The notes: a model not told the origin generated them from the letters alone. Counted from the first letter of the stretch, positions 7,925 to 16,577 are shown. The stretch: 64,000 bases of DNA from Porticoccus hydrocarbonoclasticus MCTG13d (GCF_000744735.1 NZ_JQMM01000001.1:1612001-1676000), one strand, 5' to 3'. Made by a program: numbers and translations.

Positions 7925-8779
7925 ATGAATGATCTCCGGCGTGAGTTGGCAGTTAGCAAAAGCATTGAACACCTGCTGGTGGCACGCAATCTGCGGGGAA
8001 TGCAATCCGTTCAGTCCAGCCTTAAACCCGGCTACTGTCTGCGGGCAGCCAGGCGGCTGTTGAGCTGTTCTGGCCGGGTATTGATCGGCACGGGTTTCCC
8101 TGTGCTCGACACCTTTGAATCTGATGGGCCGGCCGGTGCAATTGCGCTTTATCGAGTGCTTGAACAGACTGGTGCCGAGCCGATACTGGTTTGTGGCGAT
8201 GTATTGGCTAACGCCATAGGCGGTGATTATTGCGTGGAGCGCGTGCCCCTTGGTCGTCCCGCAGGGCTCAGGCAGCAGGTAGCCGACCTGTTAGCGTATT
8301 GCCAGCCAGAGCTCATGGTCAGTATCGAACTTCCCGGGCCCGCAGCTGACGGACATTATTACAATATGCGCGGCGAGGATATCAGCTCCGGCACCCTCTG
8401 CTTTGATGTCTTTCTTGAGCTCACGGATTGTCCGGTCATTGCATTAGGTGATGGTGGCAATGAGATCGGCATGGGTAATGTGCTCGATAAACTGGGTGAA
8501 CTGACCATTATTCCGTCGGTAACCACCTGTGACGAGTTGGTCATAGCGGATGTATCCAACTGGGCAGCGCTCGGGTTGGTGGCCATGATGTCCCATTGCG
8601 TAGGGACAGACTATCTGGCGGACTGGGATAACCGGGCAATACTTGAATACCTGGCCTGTCGGGGCAGTATCGATGGCGTCACCCTTGATAACACACTGAC
8701 AGAAGATGGCCTGCCCAGTGAAACGGGCAAGGCTCTGGTTGATTCGTTGCGTGATTTGATCGGTGTTAGCGGTGTTTAG
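7925..8779 (+). CDS. D-glutamate cyclase C-terminal domain protein (DUF4392)
   Basis: A 284-residue protein of the DUF4392 / D-glutamate cyclase C-terminal family, the second domain of vertebrate mitochondrial DGLUCY. It is recognised from GTGFPVLDTFESDGPAGAIAL, then SIELPGPAADGHYYNMRGEDIS, and the signature ALGDGGNEIGMGNV followed by DVSNWAALGLVAM. The ATG at 7925 is preferred; a TTG at 7913 is also in frame, and neither has a strong ribosome binding site. Together with the DUF1445 gene at 4743 it would give a two-gene D-glutamate cyclase enclosing pxpABC. The activity is inferred from the eukaryotic fusion. Confidence 0.82.
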   Translation: MNDLRRELAVSKSIEHLLVARNLRGMQSVQSSLKPGYCLRAARRLLSCSGRVLIGTGFPVLDTFESDGPAGAIALYRVLEQTGAEPILVCGDVLANAIGGDYCVERVPLGRPAGLRQQVADLLAYCQPELMVSIELPGPAADGHYYNMRGEDISSGTLCFDVFLELTDCPVIALGDGGNEIGMGNVLDKLGELTIIPSVTTCDELVIADVSNWAALGLVAMMSHCVGTDYLADWDNRAILEYLACRGSIDGVTLDNTLTEDGLPSETGKALVDSLRDLIGVSGV

Positions 8780-8895
8780 GGTCCAGGCTGAGTTGCTGGG
8801 GAATTTACTTTGCCTGTCTGGGTACCCACTGCTAAGATTTGCCGCTTTATGACCCCGCTGGCCGGCTTTATTTCGGCGAGATACAAGGTAACTTA

Positions 8896-9753
8896 ATGAG
8901 TATTGTCTATCTCGACGGCGTCTATCTGCCAATGGCTGAAGCCCGTATTTCGCCGATGGATCGGGGCTTTTTGTTTGGCGATGGTATTTATGAAGTGTTG
9001 CCGTCCTATGATGGCAAGATCGTCGGTTTTTCACTGCATATGCAGCGTATGCTGAACGGTCTTAGGTCTATTGACATAACACTTGACTGGTCGCAACACC
9101 GGTGGCGCGTGGTTTGTAATACACTCATCGATAAAAATGGTGGTGGCAATCTCGGCCTTTATTTGCATGTCAGTCGCGGTGCCGATGTCCGCCGTTTTCA
9201 TGCTTACCCGGAAAATATCACCCCTACCATTTTTGCTTTCACTTATGCGATTCCAGCTGCACCCGTGGCGGACAAAAATCGGGTTAGACCCTACCGGGTT
9301 GTCACCGGTCTCGATTTGCGATGGGATCGCTGCCACATCAAGTCCACTGCATTGTTGGGTAACGTCATGCACTTTCAGCAGGGTTTTCAACAGGGTGCTG
9401 ATGAAATTCTGCTGTTCAATGAGCGTGGTGAGCTGACAGAAGCCAGTGCCTGTAATGCCTACATCGTTAAAAACGGGGAAGTCATTACTCCAGCGCTGGA
9501 TAGCCAGAAATTACCGGGAGTTACCCGCCATATTCTGTTGGAGCTACTGCGCAAAGAGGGATCTATTGCCGTGCAGGAACGACCTGTCCTGATGGAAGAA
9601 GTACTCAATGCGGACGAAATCTGGCTGACGAGTTCCTCAAAAGAGGTGGTGCCTGTCATTGAAGTCGATGGGAAGTGCGTCGGAAGCGGGGAAGTTGGCG
9701 ATGTATGGCTGGCTGCTCAGCGCATCTATACGGCCGGTAAGTTTAATTATTAA
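8896..9753 (+). CDS. dat: D-amino acid aminotransferase
   Basis: A 285-residue fold-type IV PLP transaminase that interconverts D-alanine + 2-oxoglutarate and pyruvate + D-glutamate. The Schiff-base lysine is Lys149 (CHIKSTALLGNV). The RGADVRRFH segment supplies the Arg-x-His carboxylate trap typical of D-amino acid transaminases, and GDGIYEV contains the matching Tyr32. These features favour Dat over the branched-chain and aminodeoxychorismate relatives. ATG 8896 follows AAGGTAA. The gene links D-alanine made by the next gene to D-glutamate handled by the preceding genes. Confidence 0.88.
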   Translation: MSIVYLDGVYLPMAEARISPMDRGFLFGDGIYEVLPSYDGKIVGFSLHMQRMLNGLRSIDITLDWSQHRWRVVCNTLIDKNGGGNLGLYLHVSRGADVRRFHAYPENITPTIFAFTYAIPAAPVADKNRVRPYRVVTGLDLRWDRCHIKSTALLGNVMHFQQGFQQGADEILLFNERGELTEASACNAYIVKNGEVITPALDSQKLPGVTRHILLELLRKEGSIAVQERPVLMEEVLNADEIWLTSSSKEVVPVIEVDGKCVGSGEVGDVWLAAQRIYTAGKFNY

Positions 9754-9794
9754 TAGAGTGTATCAGCCCGCCTATACTTTTTGGTGAAAGCATT

Positions 9795-10889
9795 ATGTCG
9801 AGACCAGCAAAAGCTTATATCGATCTCCTTGCCCTCAGGCACAATTGCGAGTTGGCAAACAGTCTGGCCCCCAATTCCCGAACAATGGCGATTATCAAAG
9901 CCAATGCCTATGGACACGGTGTGTTACCTGTTGCTCGCGCCCTGGAGCCGCTGGTTCCCGCCTTTGGTGTTACCTGTTTGGAGGAGGCAATAGAGCTCCG
10001 TGAAGGGGGCATCACCAAGCCTGTGTGCCTTTTGGAGGGGACTTTCTCCGACGACGAGATACCCCTGGCCGCTGAACTCGGTTTTTGGCTCTCAGTGGTG
10101 AATAAACAGCAACAACAGTCGATCTTGAGAGCATCGCTGAAAACCCCTGTAACTGTCTGGATTTGTGTGGATAGCGGCATGCACCGACTGGGTATTGCGG
10201 TTGACGATATTGAGTCTACCTATCGGATGTTGGCCGCCAGCCGCAATGTTGCCAGCGATATTGTGATTGCCACCCACTTTGCCTGTGCCGATGAGTTGGC
10301 GAGTGATCTGACTTATCGACAATTACAGCAGTTCAAAGCAGGAGTGGCCAGCTTGGCAAATGCCGATACAGTGCCATTAAGTCTTGATAATTCTGCGGGG
10401 CTACTCGGTTGGCCGGAAACCCACGCTGATTGGAACAGGCCGGGGATAATGCTTTATGGTAGTTCCCCTTTTTCTGTTCCTCATGCGGAAGCCGACAGAT
10501 TGCAACCCGTCATGACATTGCGCTCTTCCGTTATTGCTTTGCGGGATGTTCCCGTAGGGGACTCGGTGGGCTACGGTGCGCGTTGGTCGGCACAACGGCC
10601 CAGCAGGATTGCCACGGTTGCAATCGGTTATGGCGATGGTTATCCGGTACATGCGCCAGATGGAACGCCGGTGCTGGTCAATAAGCAGCGCTGCTCCATG
10701 GTGGGCCGCGTATCAATGGACATGATAACGGTGGATGTCACGGACTTGCCGACGGTGGCGGTGGGGGATGAAGTGATCCTTTGGGGTAAAGGCCTCTCCG
10801 TCAACGAAGTGGCGGGTTGTGCGGGTACGATCAGTTACGAGCTGTTAACCAGGATGCCCCGCAGGGTTCCGAGGGTCTACAGTGGTTGA
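9795..10889 (+). CDS. alr: Alanine racemase
   Basis: A 364-residue fold-type III PLP enzyme that interconverts L- and D-alanine for peptidoglycan and D-amino acid metabolism. The PLP lysine is Lys35 in MAIIKANAYGHG, the catalytic tyrosine is in VGYGARW, and the C-terminal domain has the VGRVSMDMITVDVTD motif. Length is normal. It starts 41 bp after dat. Its 3' end overlaps the convergent symporter gene by 13 bp, so the two transcripts share no terminator between them. It could be the catabolic paralogue dadX; the neighbourhood does not include dadA. Confidence 0.92.
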   Translation: MSRPAKAYIDLLALRHNCELANSLAPNSRTMAIIKANAYGHGVLPVARALEPLVPAFGVTCLEEAIELREGGITKPVCLLEGTFSDDEIPLAAELGFWLSVVNKQQQQSILRASLKTPVTVWICVDSGMHRLGIAVDDIESTYRMLAASRNVASDIVIATHFACADELASDLTYRQLQQFKAGVASLANADTVPLSLDNSAGLLGWPETHADWNRPGIMLYGSSPFSVPHAEADRLQPVMTLRSSVIALRDVPVGDSVGYGARWSAQRPSRIATVAIGYGDGYPVHAPDGTPVLVNKQRCSMVGRVSMDMITVDVTDLPTVAVGDEVILWGKGLSVNEVAGCAGTISYELLTRMPRRVPRVYSG

Positions 10890-12298
10890 GTGAGTTGGGC
10901 CTCCCTTCTTCTGGATAGAAAAAGGGCTCCGCACAGGATTAACAAACCCGACAGAATACCTGGCATGCCCTCATAGGCGAAATCGTGCCACCCCATCATG
11001 CGCCAGCCCAGTGCGACCAGAAGCCCCGAGCAGACGGCCAGGATGCTCACTCCGGATCCCGGTTTGCCTCCCAAACATAGGATAATCAGTAAGGGTGCGA
11101 AAGCGCTTGCAAGGCCAGACCATGCCATTACTACTAGGCTGAAGACGCTCTGGCTGTTGAGCAAAGCCCAGAGCAACGCAAGGGCTGTGACGAGTACTGT
11201 AATAATCTTCATCACGCTGGTGCGTTCAACATTGTGGGGTAACAGATCGTGGGTGATGGCTGCTGAACAGCCGAGAACCAGTGAGTCCGCTGTCGACATG
11301 GTGGCAGCAAATATGCCTGCCAGTACGAGTCCTACCAGTACGGGGGGAAATAGTGCCTGAGCCATCACCGGTAGTGCGAGCTCGGCATCAAAACTTGCCG
11401 CATCGGACAGGTATACCCGCGACAGCATGCCAACCGCCGTCGCCATGGCATAAAACATTACGTACCACGCATAATACCAGCGCCGTGCCTGATTCATTTT
11501 GCGATTATCGTTCAGCGCCATGAAACGCACCATGATGTGGGGCTGGCCGATAATTGAGAGACCGGCAAATAACCAGCTGGCGGCGAACAGCAATGCGCCC
11601 GGTACACCTGGCAGGGGCAAATCGCTCGGGAACCAGCTCATAAAGCCATCTATAGCGCCCATTTCGATAAGTGCCTGCTCAACACCGCCCAGGGAGCTGG
11701 TAGCTATAACCAGTAGCAGGCCCATGGCTAAAACCATCACTATGGATTGCGCCGCATCTGTCCAGATCGATGCGCGAATGCCGCCGGCAATACAGTAAAG
11801 GGTTACCAGAAAAGCGGAGAGTGTCGCGCCAGCCCAGATGGGCCAGTCGAACAGCACATGAAGTGCCTTGCTGCCAGCGACCAGCTGGGCACTGGCATAT
11901 ACCAGTAAAAACGACAATGAAATTAACCCCATGGTCCGCTGTAGGGCAGAATTTCGTTTGCCGTACCAGTTGCTGATAACTCCGGCATAGCTCACTTCAC
12001 CGGTTCGCGGTGCGGCATCCCTGAGTCTGGCGTGAACAAATCGCGATGCGAGGTAATCGCCGCTGATCCAGCCCAGCATCAGCCACACAGAAGACAATCC
12101 AGCGACATAGGTGTAACCGATTACACCGATAAACATGTAACCGCTATTATTTGTGGCAACTGCAGACAAGCCAACCAGCCATGGCTGGACGGTATTGCTG
12201 GCCAGGTAATAGTCCTGCTTTGTTCCCCGACTTTTCTTTGCAGAAAGAACCCCTACAAGGGTGAACATCAAGAGGAAGCAGAGGAAGGAGGGAATCAT
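10877..12298 (-). CDS. Sodium:solute symporter, PutP-like
   Basis: A 473-residue inner-membrane SSS-family transporter with about 13 hydrophobic segments, coupling Na+ to uptake of a small solute. AVATNNSGYMFIG (segment 2), GQPHIMVRFMALND and STADSLVLGCSAAITHDL are the counterparts of PutP (Na+/proline symporter) motifs. It lies downstream of, and in the same direction as, the ectoine operon (179 bp gap) and converges on alr. The substrate may be proline, another compatible solute or a D-amino acid; sequence alone does not decide. Uptake of an osmolyte is the likeliest reading given the ectoine genes (inference). Confidence 0.8.
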   Translation of the reverse strand: MIPSFLCFLLMFTLVGVLSAKKSRGTKQDYYLASNTVQPWLVGLSAVATNNSGYMFIGVIGYTYVAGLSSVWLMLGWISGDYLASRFVHARLRDAAPRTGEVSYAGVISNWYGKRNSALQRTMGLISLSFLLVYASAQLVAGSKALHVLFDWPIWAGATLSAFLVTLYCIAGGIRASIWTDAAQSIVMVLAMGLLLVIATSSLGGVEQALIEMGAIDGFMSWFPSDLPLPGVPGALLFAASWLFAGLSIIGQPHIMVRFMALNDNRKMNQARRWYYAWYVMFYAMATAVGMLSRVYLSDAASFDAELALPVMAQALFPPVLVGLVLAGIFAATMSTADSLVLGCSAAITHDLLPHNVERTSVMKIITVLVTALALLWALLNSQSVFSLVVMAWSGLASAFAPLLIILCLGGKPGSGVSILAVCSGLLVALGWRMMGWHDFAYEGMPGILSGLLILCGALFLSRRREAQLTQPL

Positions 12299-12477
12299 GG
12301 TGCTGTCAGGCTATCCAGGGGTACGGTGCAACTACTCGAAGGATCGGATAATTCACGGTTTGGCAGGCCATAGGCGTTTTCGGGTCTTCCCCGATATATT
12401 CGGCAGGGTGCGAGAGTGTATCGCACACCCCGGTGTGTTGGTCCCACAATAGTGGATAGAAGCTGCTGGCTTGCAGA

Positions 12478-13917
12478 TCAGGATGCGAGGCATATGGCAC
12501 GTCCGTGATCATGTACTTCAACAAGGCATCTGTGCAGGCTTCGTACGGCATCTTCCCAGCGGTCCTTGTTGATAACAAACTGCATGTCGACCTGACGCAT
12601 GCACTGGTGCATCGCCAACACACTGATATCCTTTTCCGCGAGCGCGCCTACTGTTTTGGCCAATAGTCCGGGTACCTGCATGTCACTGCCGACAGCCGAT
12701 ACGATAGCGACTTCCTGATTATTGATTTCTGCATCGGGAAATTGTTCTTCCAGTGCACGACAAATGCGCTTCACTGTCTTCAGGTTGGTGGACAGGTAAT
12801 GGGTAATCGTGTTCGCGTTGATATCCTTTGAAACCACATGTGCCTTGAACCGGCTGATACACCCCAGGATGGTTGTGTCATAACGGCTGAAATTGCCGGC
12901 CATATCTTGGTCAAATAGTTCAATAGCATGTACTCCCCGACACCCTGCAATAATCTCGACGCGAGGTTTTTCACTAATATAGTCGCTGGTAATCAACGTC
13001 CCGGCGTGCTCCGGTTCAAAAGTATTCTTGACGCGCAGGGGGATATTGTTTTGACGCAGACCCTTGGCGGCCTTGGGGTGAATTGCCTCCATGCCGAGAT
13101 TGGCCAGCTGGTCAGCCACATCGTAGTTGGTGCGACCGATGGGTACAGCATTGTCGTCGCCCACGATACGGGGATCGGCACTGCTGAGGTGAAATTCTTT
13201 ATGGATGACGGCTTCACGCGCATTTGTGATTACGGTCAAACGACTGAATGTCATTTCACTGTAACCTCGGTCAAAACTGGACATTAATCCATCCTGAGTA
13301 TGGGCATAGCCGGTGACGATAGGCAGTTGACTCTCGAGATCTATGTCCTCAAAAGTGACTTTAATTCGTTCATCCAGCGACATGTGTCGCGTGGTTTTCC
13401 AGCCGGTTAAATCTACAAAGCAGGCATTGACACCATCTCTCTGAAGCAGCCGGGCAGTATTCCAGGCACTGTGTGCTTCACCGATACTGGCCAGCATTTC
13501 ACGGACGGTTGCCAGGTGGACGTCCAGTGCAAAGTGGCCGTGTTGGCAAAGTTTTTTCAGGTCGCTCAGGCAGTGTTCGGCCTCGTCGAGCCGATCACCA
13601 ATAAACCGGTTGGCATCGGCGAGCATTTCCGGATCGTCAAATAGATTGCTGTTGATTTCAATAACCTGGGTTCTTAATTCATTAAGAAGATCCAGCCAGC
13701 TATCGTCATTGACACCATTGGCAAATGAGGCAAAAACACCGGCTTTGCCCGTTTTCTTATGCTCCAGCAGTTGATCCGTTATGCCGGCATAGGCGGACAC
13801 CACAAAAATACGCTGATAAAGCGTATCACCTGTGGGTTTAAGAATAATATTGTCTCTGACAGCGGCATAGTTGCTCATTGAAGTGCCGCCGATTTTTTCC
13901 ACACTGTGAAAACTCAT
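12478..13917 (-). CDS. ask_ect: Aspartate kinase, ectoine-type
   Basis: A 479-residue aspartokinase, the specialised form that sits in ectoine operons and supplies L-aspartyl phosphate toward aspartate semialdehyde. The kinase domain begins with VEKIGGTSMSNYAAVRDN (compare KFGGTS of ordinary LysC) and includes FSRLTVITNAREAVIHKEFHLSSADPRIVG; two ACT domains follow at the C-terminus (AIVSAVGSDMQVPGLLAKTVGALAEKDISVLAMHQ). ATG 13917 is chosen because AGGAGA (13928-13933) lies 10 bp before it; an in-frame ATG at 13950 has no such site. It is the last gene of the ectABC-ask operon. Confidence 0.9.
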   Translation of the reverse strand: MSFHSVEKIGGTSMSNYAAVRDNIILKPTGDTLYQRIFVVSAYAGITDQLLEHKKTGKAGVFASFANGVNDDSWLDLLNELRTQVIEINSNLFDDPEMLADANRFIGDRLDEAEHCLSDLKKLCQHGHFALDVHLATVREMLASIGEAHSAWNTARLLQRDGVNACFVDLTGWKTTRHMSLDERIKVTFEDIDLESQLPIVTGYAHTQDGLMSSFDRGYSEMTFSRLTVITNAREAVIHKEFHLSSADPRIVGDDNAVPIGRTNYDVADQLANLGMEAIHPKAAKGLRQNNIPLRVKNTFEPEHAGTLITSDYISEKPRVEIIAGCRGVHAIELFDQDMAGNFSRYDTTILGCISRFKAHVVSKDINANTITHYLSTNLKTVKRICRALEEQFPDAEINNQEVAIVSAVGSDMQVPGLLAKTVGALAEKDISVLAMHQCMRQVDMQFVINKDRWEDAVRSLHRCLVEVHDHGRAICLAS

Positions 13918-13978
13918 TAAAGGGCTGTCTCCTGTTGCATCTTTTTCCATTTTTCTGAGCTGGAACGACTCTCGTCAC

Positions 13979-14383
13979 TCATTGGCTCACTGAATCCGCA
14001 TCCAGTTCATATGCACCTTCCGCGTTGTGTACTTCCTTGCCATTGAGCGGAGGATTGAATACGCAGGCCATTGTCATTTCTTTAAAGGATCGCAGAATAT
14101 GACGGTCGTGTTTATCAAGAATATAGAGGGTCCCGGGGCTAATCGAATATTTTTTGCCGTCGTCCAGTGTTTCCACTTCACCCTCTCCTGAAATACAGTA
14201 AACAGATTCCAGGTGGTTCTGGTAATGCATCCGGAAATCGGCTCCGGCATAGATTGTTGTGATGTGGAAAGAAAATCCCATCTGATCATCTTTGAGTAGC
14301 ATTCGCGTGCTTTCCCAGTTGCCGTCGGGGGAGACGATTCTGCGAGAGGTTTTTTCTGCTTCCTGAAGTTGTCTGACTATCAT
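13979..14383 (-). CDS. ectC: L-ectoine synthase
   Basis: A 134-residue cupin that closes N-gamma-acetyl-diaminobutyrate to ectoine, the last step of synthesis. [18 protein letters not shown] opens the family, followed by GMQ-like [25 protein letters not shown] with the metal-binding residues, DLDDGKKY-like [24 protein letters not shown], and the C-terminal [13 protein letters not shown] signature. Length is typical. It stands between ectB and ask_ect. No ectD (ectoine hydroxylase) is found next to it, so this operon would make ectoine rather than hydroxyectoine. Confidence 0.96.
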   Translation of the reverse strand: MIVRQLQEAEKTSRRIVSPDGNWESTRMLLKDDQMGFSFHITTIYAGADFRMHYQNHLESVYCISGEGEVETLDDGKKYSISPGTLYILDKHDRHILRSFKEMTMACVFNPPLNGKEVHNAEGAYELDADSVSQ

Positions 14384-14407
14384 CGTGACCTCGGTTGTCT
14401 GTAACGG

Positions 14408-14425
14408 GGCGGGGCTGACCCCGCC
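14408..14425 (-). other. GC-rich hairpin between ectB and ectC
   Basis: GGCGGGG and CCCCGCC form a perfect 7-bp stem around a 4-nt loop in the 90-bp ectB-ectC spacer. No run of T follows it in the direction of transcription, so it is not a usual intrinsic terminator. An mRNA-stabilising or processing element, or partial attenuation between the two genes, is the likely meaning (inference). Confidence 0.45.
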
Positions 14426-14473
14426 AGATAAGTGAATATCCTGTATTGACCGGAGATAGGCCCCCGGTATCTA

Positions 14474-15835
14474 TCAGGCAGAAATGGGGTTAGACCCGGT
14501 TCTTTTCGGCGTGCCCTTGTCAACTTCATCGCTGACCGAATAGTCGCCTTCAAAAAAATCTTTTTCCTCGGGGATGGAGTCTGCTTTGGCGCAGACTTCC
14601 TTGATTGCTTCCTCGAGAATATCGATACCTTTTTGCAGGTTTTCCTGACGGATTGTCAGTGGGCAGAGGAACTTGACCACATGATCCTCCGCACCGCTGG
14701 TCTCAATAATCAACCCTTTCTGGAAACACCGTCGGGTAATCTGCTCAGCCAGTTCGCCGCTGACACAGTTGATGCCCCTGAACATACCGCGACCGTGAGA
14801 GTTGAAGTTTCCTTCACCGTATTCGCTGACGATCTTATCTACCCGGTCGGCAATGTAGTCGCCTTTTTGCTGGATTTCCTTGGCAAATTTGTCGTCTTTC
14901 CAAAAGTGGTCGATGGCCGCTTTGGCGGTGACAAATGCGTGGTTGTTGCCCCGGAAAGTACCGTTGTGCTCGCCCGGCTTCCATTCATCAATCTCCGGTT
15001 TCATCAGAACCACAGAAAATGGCAGGCCATAACCACTCAGTGACTTGGACAGGGTGACAATGTCGGGGTAAATACCGGCTTCTTCAAAACTGAAGAAGGT
15101 CCCGGTGCGACCGCAGCCAGCCTGAATGTCATCAATAATCAACAATATCTCATGGCGCTTGCAGATTTCCGACAGGCTTCTGAGCCAGGTCATCGAAGCA
15201 GCATTGATGCCGCCCTCGCCCTGTACCGTTTCGACGATAACGGCTGCGGGCTTGTCGACTCCGCTACTGGAGTCTGACAACACTTTATCCAATAGATTGG
15301 TGGTATCAAAATCATCACCGAGATAGCCGTCATAAGGCATTCTTGTCGCGCCTGGCAATGTGATGCCTGCACCGCCACGGTGGGTCGCGTTACCTGTGAC
15401 GGATAGAGCGCCGAGTGTCTGGCCGTGCCAGCCATTGGTGAACGAAATAATGTTTTCGCGGCCAGTATACTTGCGCGCAATCTTGAGAGATGCTTCAACT
15501 GCATTGGTCCCGGTCGGGCCGGTAAACATGACAATGTAATTGTAATCTCTGGGTTTCAGGATGTTCTCGTTAAAGCTTTCCAGAAACTCACCTTTGGCTT
15601 GAGTATGTAAATCAAGGCCCTGGGTGATGCCGTCCCGTTCTATATATTCCAGGAGTTTTTTCTTGAACACCGGATGGTTGTGCCCATAATTCAACGAGCC
15701 GGCACCGGCCAGAAAATCCAGATATTGGTTACCTTCATCGTCATAGATAAATTCGCCCTGGGCCTTGTTGAATAAACGTGGGAAGGCTCTGGCGTAACTG
15801 CGTACTTCAGATTCAATTTCATCAAAAATTTTCAT
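14474..15835 (-). CDS. ectB: Diaminobutyrate-2-oxoglutarate transaminase
   Basis: A 453-residue class III PLP aminotransferase that converts aspartate semialdehyde plus glutamate to L-2,4-diaminobutyrate, the first ectoine-specific step. The PLP lysine is Lys264 (TLSKSLSGYGLPFS); GPTGTNAVEASLKIARKYTGR and IIDDIQAGCGRTGTFFSFE are family motifs. It is about 25-30 residues longer than usual at the C-terminus: after the normal-looking SIPEEKDFFEG comes a polar tail ending KGTPKRTGSNPISA, encoded by DNA with a palindromic look (see findings). It begins 27 bp after ectA. Confidence 0.95.
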   Translation of the reverse strand: MKIFDEIESEVRSYARAFPRLFNKAQGEFIYDDEGNQYLDFLAGAGSLNYGHNHPVFKKKLLEYIERDGITQGLDLHTQAKGEFLESFNENILKPRDYNYIVMFTGPTGTNAVEASLKIARKYTGRENIISFTNGWHGQTLGALSVTGNATHRGGAGITLPGATRMPYDGYLGDDFDTTNLLDKVLSDSSSGVDKPAAVIVETVQGEGGINAASMTWLRSLSEICKRHEILLIIDDIQAGCGRTGTFFSFEEAGIYPDIVTLSKSLSGYGLPFSVVLMKPEIDEWKPGEHNGTFRGNNHAFVTAKAAIDHFWKDDKFAKEIQQKGDYIADRVDKIVSEYGEGNFNSHGRGMFRGINCVSGELAEQITRRCFQKGLIIETSGAEDHVVKFLCPLTIRQENLQKGIDILEEAIKEVCAKADSIPEEKDFFEGDYSVSDEVDKGTPKRTGSNPISA

Positions 15836-15862
15836 GATTTCCTCAATTAGTCCTTTCTGGAA

Positions 15863-16372
15863 TTAGGCTTCAGTGGTCACGGGCTGCTTAAATGGACCGA
15901 TTCTGACCAATACCTCTGTGTCATGTTGACCGGCAAAATGCAATTCACGGTCAAATTGTGGAGACTGGGTCAGAGTGGTTTGTAATTTGTCCGCCAATCC
16001 CTGGAACAATGCCCAGGAAGCTTGATTGTCTTCAGTGATAGTGGTTTCAAGGTGATCGACCTCTTTGCACTCATCCCGGGCGAGTATATTCACCAACATC
16101 CGAGAGGCGAGACCTTGACCGCGTGCTTTTTCACCGACAGCGACCTGCCAGATAAACAGAGTGCTGATTTGTTGTGGTGGGCGATAACCCGAGATAAAAC
16201 CGACCAGTTCCCCTTCAATGTCAGCTGCCACGGATGTACCTGAAAAATGAGTACATTGCAGTAGGTTGCAGTAGATGGAGTTAGGGTCGAGAGGAGGACA
16301 CTGGGCAACCAGTTGGTGTACCGGCACGCCGTCCTCCGGCGTTGGTGGACGAAGTGTTATTTTACGGTCCAT
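15863..16372 (-). CDS. ectA: Diaminobutyrate acetyltransferase
   Basis: A 169-residue GNAT acetyltransferase that acetylates L-2,4-diaminobutyrate at N-gamma from acetyl-CoA. ITLRPPTPEDGVPVHQLVAQCPPLDPNS at the N-terminus is characteristic of EctA, FIWQVAVGEKARGQGLASRML carries the acetyl-CoA-binding RGQGLA loop, and LETTITEDNQASWALFQ is the conserved acceptor region. ATG 16372 is chosen; a TTG at 16384 is in frame, and neither has a good ribosome binding site. It is the first gene of the ectoine operon, read from the promoter at 16515-16542. Confidence 0.94.
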   Translation of the reverse strand: MDRKITLRPPTPEDGVPVHQLVAQCPPLDPNSIYCNLLQCTHFSGTSVAADIEGELVGFISGYRPPQQISTLFIWQVAVGEKARGQGLASRMLVNILARDECKEVDHLETTITEDNQASWALFQGLADKLQTTLTQSPQFDRELHFAGQHDTEVLVRIGPFKQPVTTEA

Positions 16373-16500
16373 AAGAAGTGACAAAATTCCCGTTATTAAT
16401 AAAAGTTATAGCTGAAATAATATTTTCTTGTGAAAACTTTTCATTTCATTTGGAAGCCAACAATGACTTCCTTATTTCTAAAAATAATTAAACTATATAA

Positions 16501-16512
16501 TTAGAGCTCTAA
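16501..16512. promoter_or_regulatory. Candidate EctR operator (12-bp palindrome)
   Basis: TTAGAGCTCTAA is a perfect 12-bp palindrome in the divergent ectA-ectR spacer. It starts 2 bp beyond the ectA -10 box (16515-16520, minus strand) and so covers the ectA start point. A second TATAAT on the plus strand (16496-16501) abuts its other side, facing ectR. In Methylomicrobium alcaliphilum the MarR-type EctR1 binds a pseudopalindrome overlapping the ectA -10 region (established knowledge); the same arrangement here makes this the best operator candidate (inference). Confidence 0.55.
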
Positions 16513-16514
16513 AC

Positions 16515-16542
16515 ATTATACTCGAAAGCATTAAAATGTCCA
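16515..16542 (-). promoter_or_regulatory. Sigma-70-type promoter of the ectoine operon
   Basis: On the minus strand TGGACA (16542-16537, five of six consensus bases) is followed after 16 bp by a perfect TATAAT (16520-16515). Transcription should start near 16508, leaving an AT-rich leader of about 135 nt before ectA. Other weak AT-rich boxes closer to ectA could be additional, osmotically controlled starts, but none is as good. Confidence 0.6.
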
Positions 16543-16577
16543 GTTTGGCCTCGCCTTGAGGGCAGGCGACAGAGCGG

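Noticed and set aside
12306-12623. Separate small gene after ask_ect
   Set aside because: Its first half is an alternative frame of the ask_ect 3' end and the rest has no similarity or ribosome binding site.
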